From: Candidatus Aminicenantota bacterium
Lineage (GTDB): Bacteria; Acidobacteriota; Aminicenantia; JAMOAD01
Direction: 5' to 3'
NCBI GenBank assembly: GCA_027070475.1
Contig: JALXDT010000079.1
Location: 1 to 7,371, forward strand
Length of the DNA stretch: 7,371 nucleotides
How positions within the stretch are numbered: position 1 is the stretch's first letter; the number at the start of each line of letters is the position of its first letter. This document shows, in pieces, positions 5,143-7,371 of the stretch. Under the pieces are notes generated by a model. It was not told where the DNA came from. It did not search any database and was given only the letters and a program-made list of their open reading frames with translations. The position numbers and the translations under genes are program-made.

Positions 5143-5868
5143 ATGGGAGTTTTTGATATTTTTAAAAAAAGCGGTTCAGTTTCTAAGAATGATATAGTAA
5201 AAAAGTCTGAAAAGGATGAACATCTTACAAGATTAATTAAAAGCGGAACAACTCTTTATTTTAAGAGTGGCTCATATGGTAGAAGTGTTCCCCTTGTGTT
5301 AAAGAAGATAGGTGAAAAGAGAATTGCTTTTAAAGCTGTGTCTGTTTTTCCTGAAAAAGAAGGTGCAAAAATAACGGTTGAATATGAATCGATGGGTAGA
5401 AGATATAAATTCGATACAAAAATATTTTCTTATAAGGAAGATACAGGTATAATTCTGGCGAGTTTTCCCTCTGTTATAAAGGATAATGAAAGAAGAAGGG
5501 TAAAGAGAATAGGTATACCGAATCGCGGAAGATTCAGGGTGACTGCTCTTGCAATGAAGAGTGGGATAGGTTTTTCTGGAGATATAATTAATCTTTCTAC
5601 TTTAGGGCTTTCAATGCATATAGAAAGGGTAATGGATATTAGAAGTGAAAGAGAACTTCAAATAAAAGAAAAATTGTTCACAACAGGAATGGATTTAGGA
5701 GTCATAAGATTTAAAAGCGAAGGTTCAAGAGAGGCAGAGGTTTCCGGTGAACTTATATATGTTATAAAGGATGGCCCTAAAATCAGAGTTGGGATAGAAT
5801 TTAATAAACTCTCCGATAATTCCCTTTCTATTGTAAAATCTATTTTAATGAAATATACAGCTCGATGA
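5143..5868 (+). CDS. PilZ-domain protein (probable c-di-GMP receptor)
   Basis: 241 residues, probably cytosolic, with no membrane segment. The C-terminal half is a PilZ domain. The c-di-GMP-binding RxxxR motif is R118-RVK-R122 inside an Arg/Lys-rich stretch, and the second motif [DN]xSxxG is NLSTLG (150-155). Both canonical motifs are intact, so dinucleotide binding is expected. GVIRFKSEG (186-194), GELIYVI (202-208) and RVGIEF (215-220) are the following beta strands of the barrel. The N-terminal part (about 30-112) is a strand-rich region of the kind placed before PilZ in YcgR-like proteins, preceded by a charged Lys/Ser segment. GAGG at 5132-5135, 7 nt before the ATG, supports this start. 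Its TGA overlaps the ddl ATG by 4 bp (ATGA), so the two are translationally coupled. The target is unknown; the neighbours hint at envelope control rather than flagellar braking. Confidence 0.85.
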   Translation: MGVFDIFKKSGSVSKNDIVKKSEKDEHLTRLIKSGTTLYFKSGSYGRSVPLVLKKIGEKRIAFKAVSVFPEKEGAKITVEYESMGRRYKFDTKIFSYKEDTGIILASFPSVIKDNERRRVKRIGIPNRGRFRVTALAMKSGIGFSGDIINLSTLGLSMHIERVMDIRSERELQIKEKLFTTGMDLGVIRFKSEGSREAEVSGELIYVIKDGPKIRVGIEFNKLSDNSLSIVKSILMKYTAR

Positions 5869-6899
5869 AAGATGAGAAGATAAAAGTAGGTTTGGTCTTT
5901 GGAGGAATGTCTCCAGAGCATGAAATATCAATCGTTTCAGCAAAATCCGTTTATGAAAATCTTGATAAAAATAAGTATGATATTTTTTCTTACTATATAG
6001 ATAAAAATGGGTTTTGGGAAGAGGTTGAATCACCTCTTAATTATGAAAAAAGATTAACAGAACCGGCTCCCTTTTTAGCCTTTAAAAATGTTAAACCTTT
6101 TCTTGAAATAGTAGATATTTTTTTCCCTATTCTTCATGGCCCTTACGGAGAGGATGGAACAATTCAGGGAATATTTGAGAGCTTGAAGATTCCATTTGTT
6201 GGAGCTGGTGTTGCAGGTTCTGCGGTGTCAATGGATAAGGTTTTGACAAAAAAAATTCTTGAAGCAGACGGGATTCCTGTTGTTGATTATCTTATTATAT
6301 GGAAAAGCAATAAAATGTTGGATGAGCCTGAAAAAATAAAGGAGAGTGTTTTGGAAGGTTTAAAATTGCCTGTTTTTGTAAAACCGTCAAACTCCGGCTC
6401 AAGCATTGGTATTACAAAGGTGAAAAAAATTGATGATATTATGGAAGCAATTATGAAAGCTTTTAAATATTCGGATAAGATTTTGATAGAAGAGGGGATT
6501 GAGAATGCAAGGGAGATAGAAATTTCCGTATTCAGTGATAAAAAAGGTATAAAAGTATCTGTTCCCGGAGAGGTTATTCCATATAATGAATTTTATGATT
6601 ATGATGATAAATATAAAGTGGGTAAAACAAAGTTCAAAATACCTGTAGAATTAGATGAAAAACTTGTGGAAAGAATAAAGAAAACAGCTTACGATACCTT
6701 TAGAATATTAAGCCTTTACGGTATGTCAAGGGTTGATTTTCTTTTGGATAAAGATGGTAACTATTATGTTAATGAAGTAAACTCAATTCCCGGCTTTACT
6801 TCAATTAGTATGTATCCGAGGTTATGGGAGGAGAGTGGGATTAAATACAATGAATTACTTGATCTCCTGATTCAGTCCGGATTGCAGAGGTATGAGTAG
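5865..6899 (+). CDS. ddl: D-alanine--D-alanine ligase
   Basis: A cytosolic ATP-grasp ligase joining two D-alanines with ATP for the end of the peptidoglycan stem peptide. Its 344 residues are typical. Family blocks in order are FGGMSPEHEIS (12-22), with the Glu that orients the first D-Ala, HGPYGEDGTIQG (91-102), FVKPSNSGSSIG (171-182), with the ATP-binding Lys and flexible loop, EFYDYDDKY (242-250), SRVDFLLD (288-295), and NEVNSIPGFTSISMYP (303-318), with metal-binding Glu/Asn and the P-loop-like serine. The Tyr in FYDY is the family hallmark for D-Ala as second substrate, against D-lactate-type (VanA-like) ligases, so ordinary D-Ala-D-Ala specificity is expected. There is no clear ribosome binding site. 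Expression probably relies on the ATGA overlap with the PilZ gene, and its own end overlaps ruvX by 8 bp. Nothing is truncated or missing. Confidence 0.96.
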   Translation: MKDEKIKVGLVFGGMSPEHEISIVSAKSVYENLDKNKYDIFSYYIDKNGFWEEVESPLNYEKRLTEPAPFLAFKNVKPFLEIVDIFFPILHGPYGEDGTIQGIFESLKIPFVGAGVAGSAVSMDKVLTKKILEADGIPVVDYLIIWKSNKMLDEPEKIKESVLEGLKLPVFVKPSNSGSSIGITKVKKIDDIMEAIMKAFKYSDKILIEEGIENAREIEISVFSDKKGIKVSVPGEVIPYNEFYDYDDKYKVGKTKFKIPVELDEKLVERIKKTAYDTFRILSLYGMSRVDFLLDKDGNYYVNEVNSIPGFTSISMYPRLWEESGIKYNELLDLLIQSGLQRYE

Positions 6900-7311
6900 G
6901 GGTAGAATTCTTGCCATTGATTATGGCGAAAAAATAATAGGTTTGGCTATTTCGGATGAGGAACAAAAGGTTGCCTTACCATTAAAGAACTATAGAAGAA
7001 AGAGCCTTGAAGAGGATATACTTTTTATAAAACAAATAGTTACCGAAAGAAAGATAGTTAAGCTTGTTGTCGGCAATCCTTTAAATTTTAAAAGAGAAGA
7101 ATCCAAAATGAGTGGAAAAGTTAAGGAATTTATTGAAAAGCTAAGAGAAAAAATAGAAATTGAAGTAGAATTATTTGATGAAACATTTACTACAAAAGAA
7201 GCGGAATTTGTTTTGCGTGAGTTTGGTTTTAAAGAAAAAAAAATGAGAGGGAAAAAGGATTCAATTGCTGCATCTTTTTTATTATCATCCTATCTGGAGT
7301 CACTAAAATGA
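6892..7311 (+). CDS. ruvX: RuvX/YqgF-family Holliday junction resolvase-like nuclease
   Basis: 139 residues, the usual size. RNase H-like fold with the expected acidic residues: D10 in LAIDYGEK (8-14), the VVGNPLNF block (59-66), DETFTT (96-101, the family's DExxT motif), and KKDSIAA (121-127) with D123. The DYG motif is followed by IGLAISD as in other members. The family is named as a putative Holliday junction resolvase, and the E. coli protein YqgF is also implicated in processing the 5' end of 16S rRNA. The start ATG lies 8 bp inside ddl; AGAGG sits only 1 nt before it, so re-initiation after ddl is more likely than independent initiation. No other in-frame start precedes the conserved first strand. 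Its stop overlaps the next ATG by 4 bp. Confidence 0.93.
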   Translation: MSRGRILAIDYGEKIIGLAISDEEQKVALPLKNYRRKSLEEDILFIKQIVTERKIVKLVVGNPLNFKREESKMSGKVKEFIEKLREKIEIEVELFDETFTTKEAEFVLREFGFKEKKMRGKKDSIAASFLLSSYLESLK

Positions 7312-7371
7312 AATTTATAAAAACATTTTTATATTTTATCTTTATCTTTTTCATTGTGGGGATAATTACAT
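7308..7371 (+). CDS. 5' end of a membrane-anchored protein, probably MltG (endolytic transglycosylase)
   Basis: Only 21 codons are visible before the window ends (MKFIKTFLYFIFIFFIVGII and one more residue). They form a short basic start followed by a long hydrophobic segment, that is, an N-terminal membrane anchor or signal sequence. GGAG (7296-7299) lies 8 nt before the ATG, which overlaps the ruvX stop (ATGA). MltG has exactly such an anchor and commonly follows ruvX in bacterial genomes. The identification rests on position and the anchor only, because no catalytic domain is in view. Confidence 0.6.
   Translation, partial: MKFIKTFLYFIFIFFIVGIIT

Noticed and set aside
5658..6033. Two minus-strand ORFs across the PilZ-ddl junction
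   Set aside because: Antisense to two well-supported genes, with composition typical of reverse-strand shadows.

Overview
The window looks like chromosome from an AT-rich (by eye about one third G+C) Gram-negative-type bacterium. The clues are a cell-wall operon (D-Ala-D-Ala ligase, RuvX, then an MltG-like start), a PilZ protein that implies c-di-GMP signalling, tightly packed or overlapping genes, and many TTG codons. The phylum cannot be fixed from this sequence. Deltaproteobacteria-like or uncultivated lineages such as Nitrospirota or Schekmanbacteria relatives are possible, but that is only a guess. All supported genes lie on the + strand.

Region 1 (1-1191): the 3' end of an unrecognised protein with a hydrophobic C-terminal tail, then a TauE/SafE-family membrane permease. 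A good promoter sits so close to the permease start codon that its mRNA may be leaderless.

Region 2 (1192-1585): about 390 bp without a convincing gene. It holds a 9-codon mini-ORF with a strong ribosome binding site, a perfect 28-bp palindrome, an inverted partial copy of that palindrome about 100 bp away, and an array of 7-bp tandem repeats of two successive types. This looks like a small non-autonomous repeat element. A sigma70-like promoter has its -10 box at the edge of the element and probably drives the next operon.

Region 3 (1586-5079): three tightly coupled genes that look like one metabolic cassette. They are a class-III PLP aminotransferase, an unrecognised protein in which I can trace a protein-kinase/aminoglycoside-phosphotransferase-like active site, and a secernin-like N-terminal-nucleophile hydrolase (family C69). 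All three starts need moving downstream from the longest ORF, as shown by ribosome binding sites and, for the hydrolase, by the need for Cys at position 2. This cassette is the best candidate for an undescribed system in the window. Its substrate is unknown.

Region 4 (5080-7371): PilZ-domain protein, D-alanine--D-alanine ligase (ddl), RuvX/YqgF and the first 21 codons of a membrane-anchored protein that is probably MltG. Successive genes overlap by 4, 8 and 4 bp, so this is a translationally coupled operon linking peptidoglycan precursor synthesis, a nucleic-acid housekeeping nuclease and a c-di-GMP receptor.
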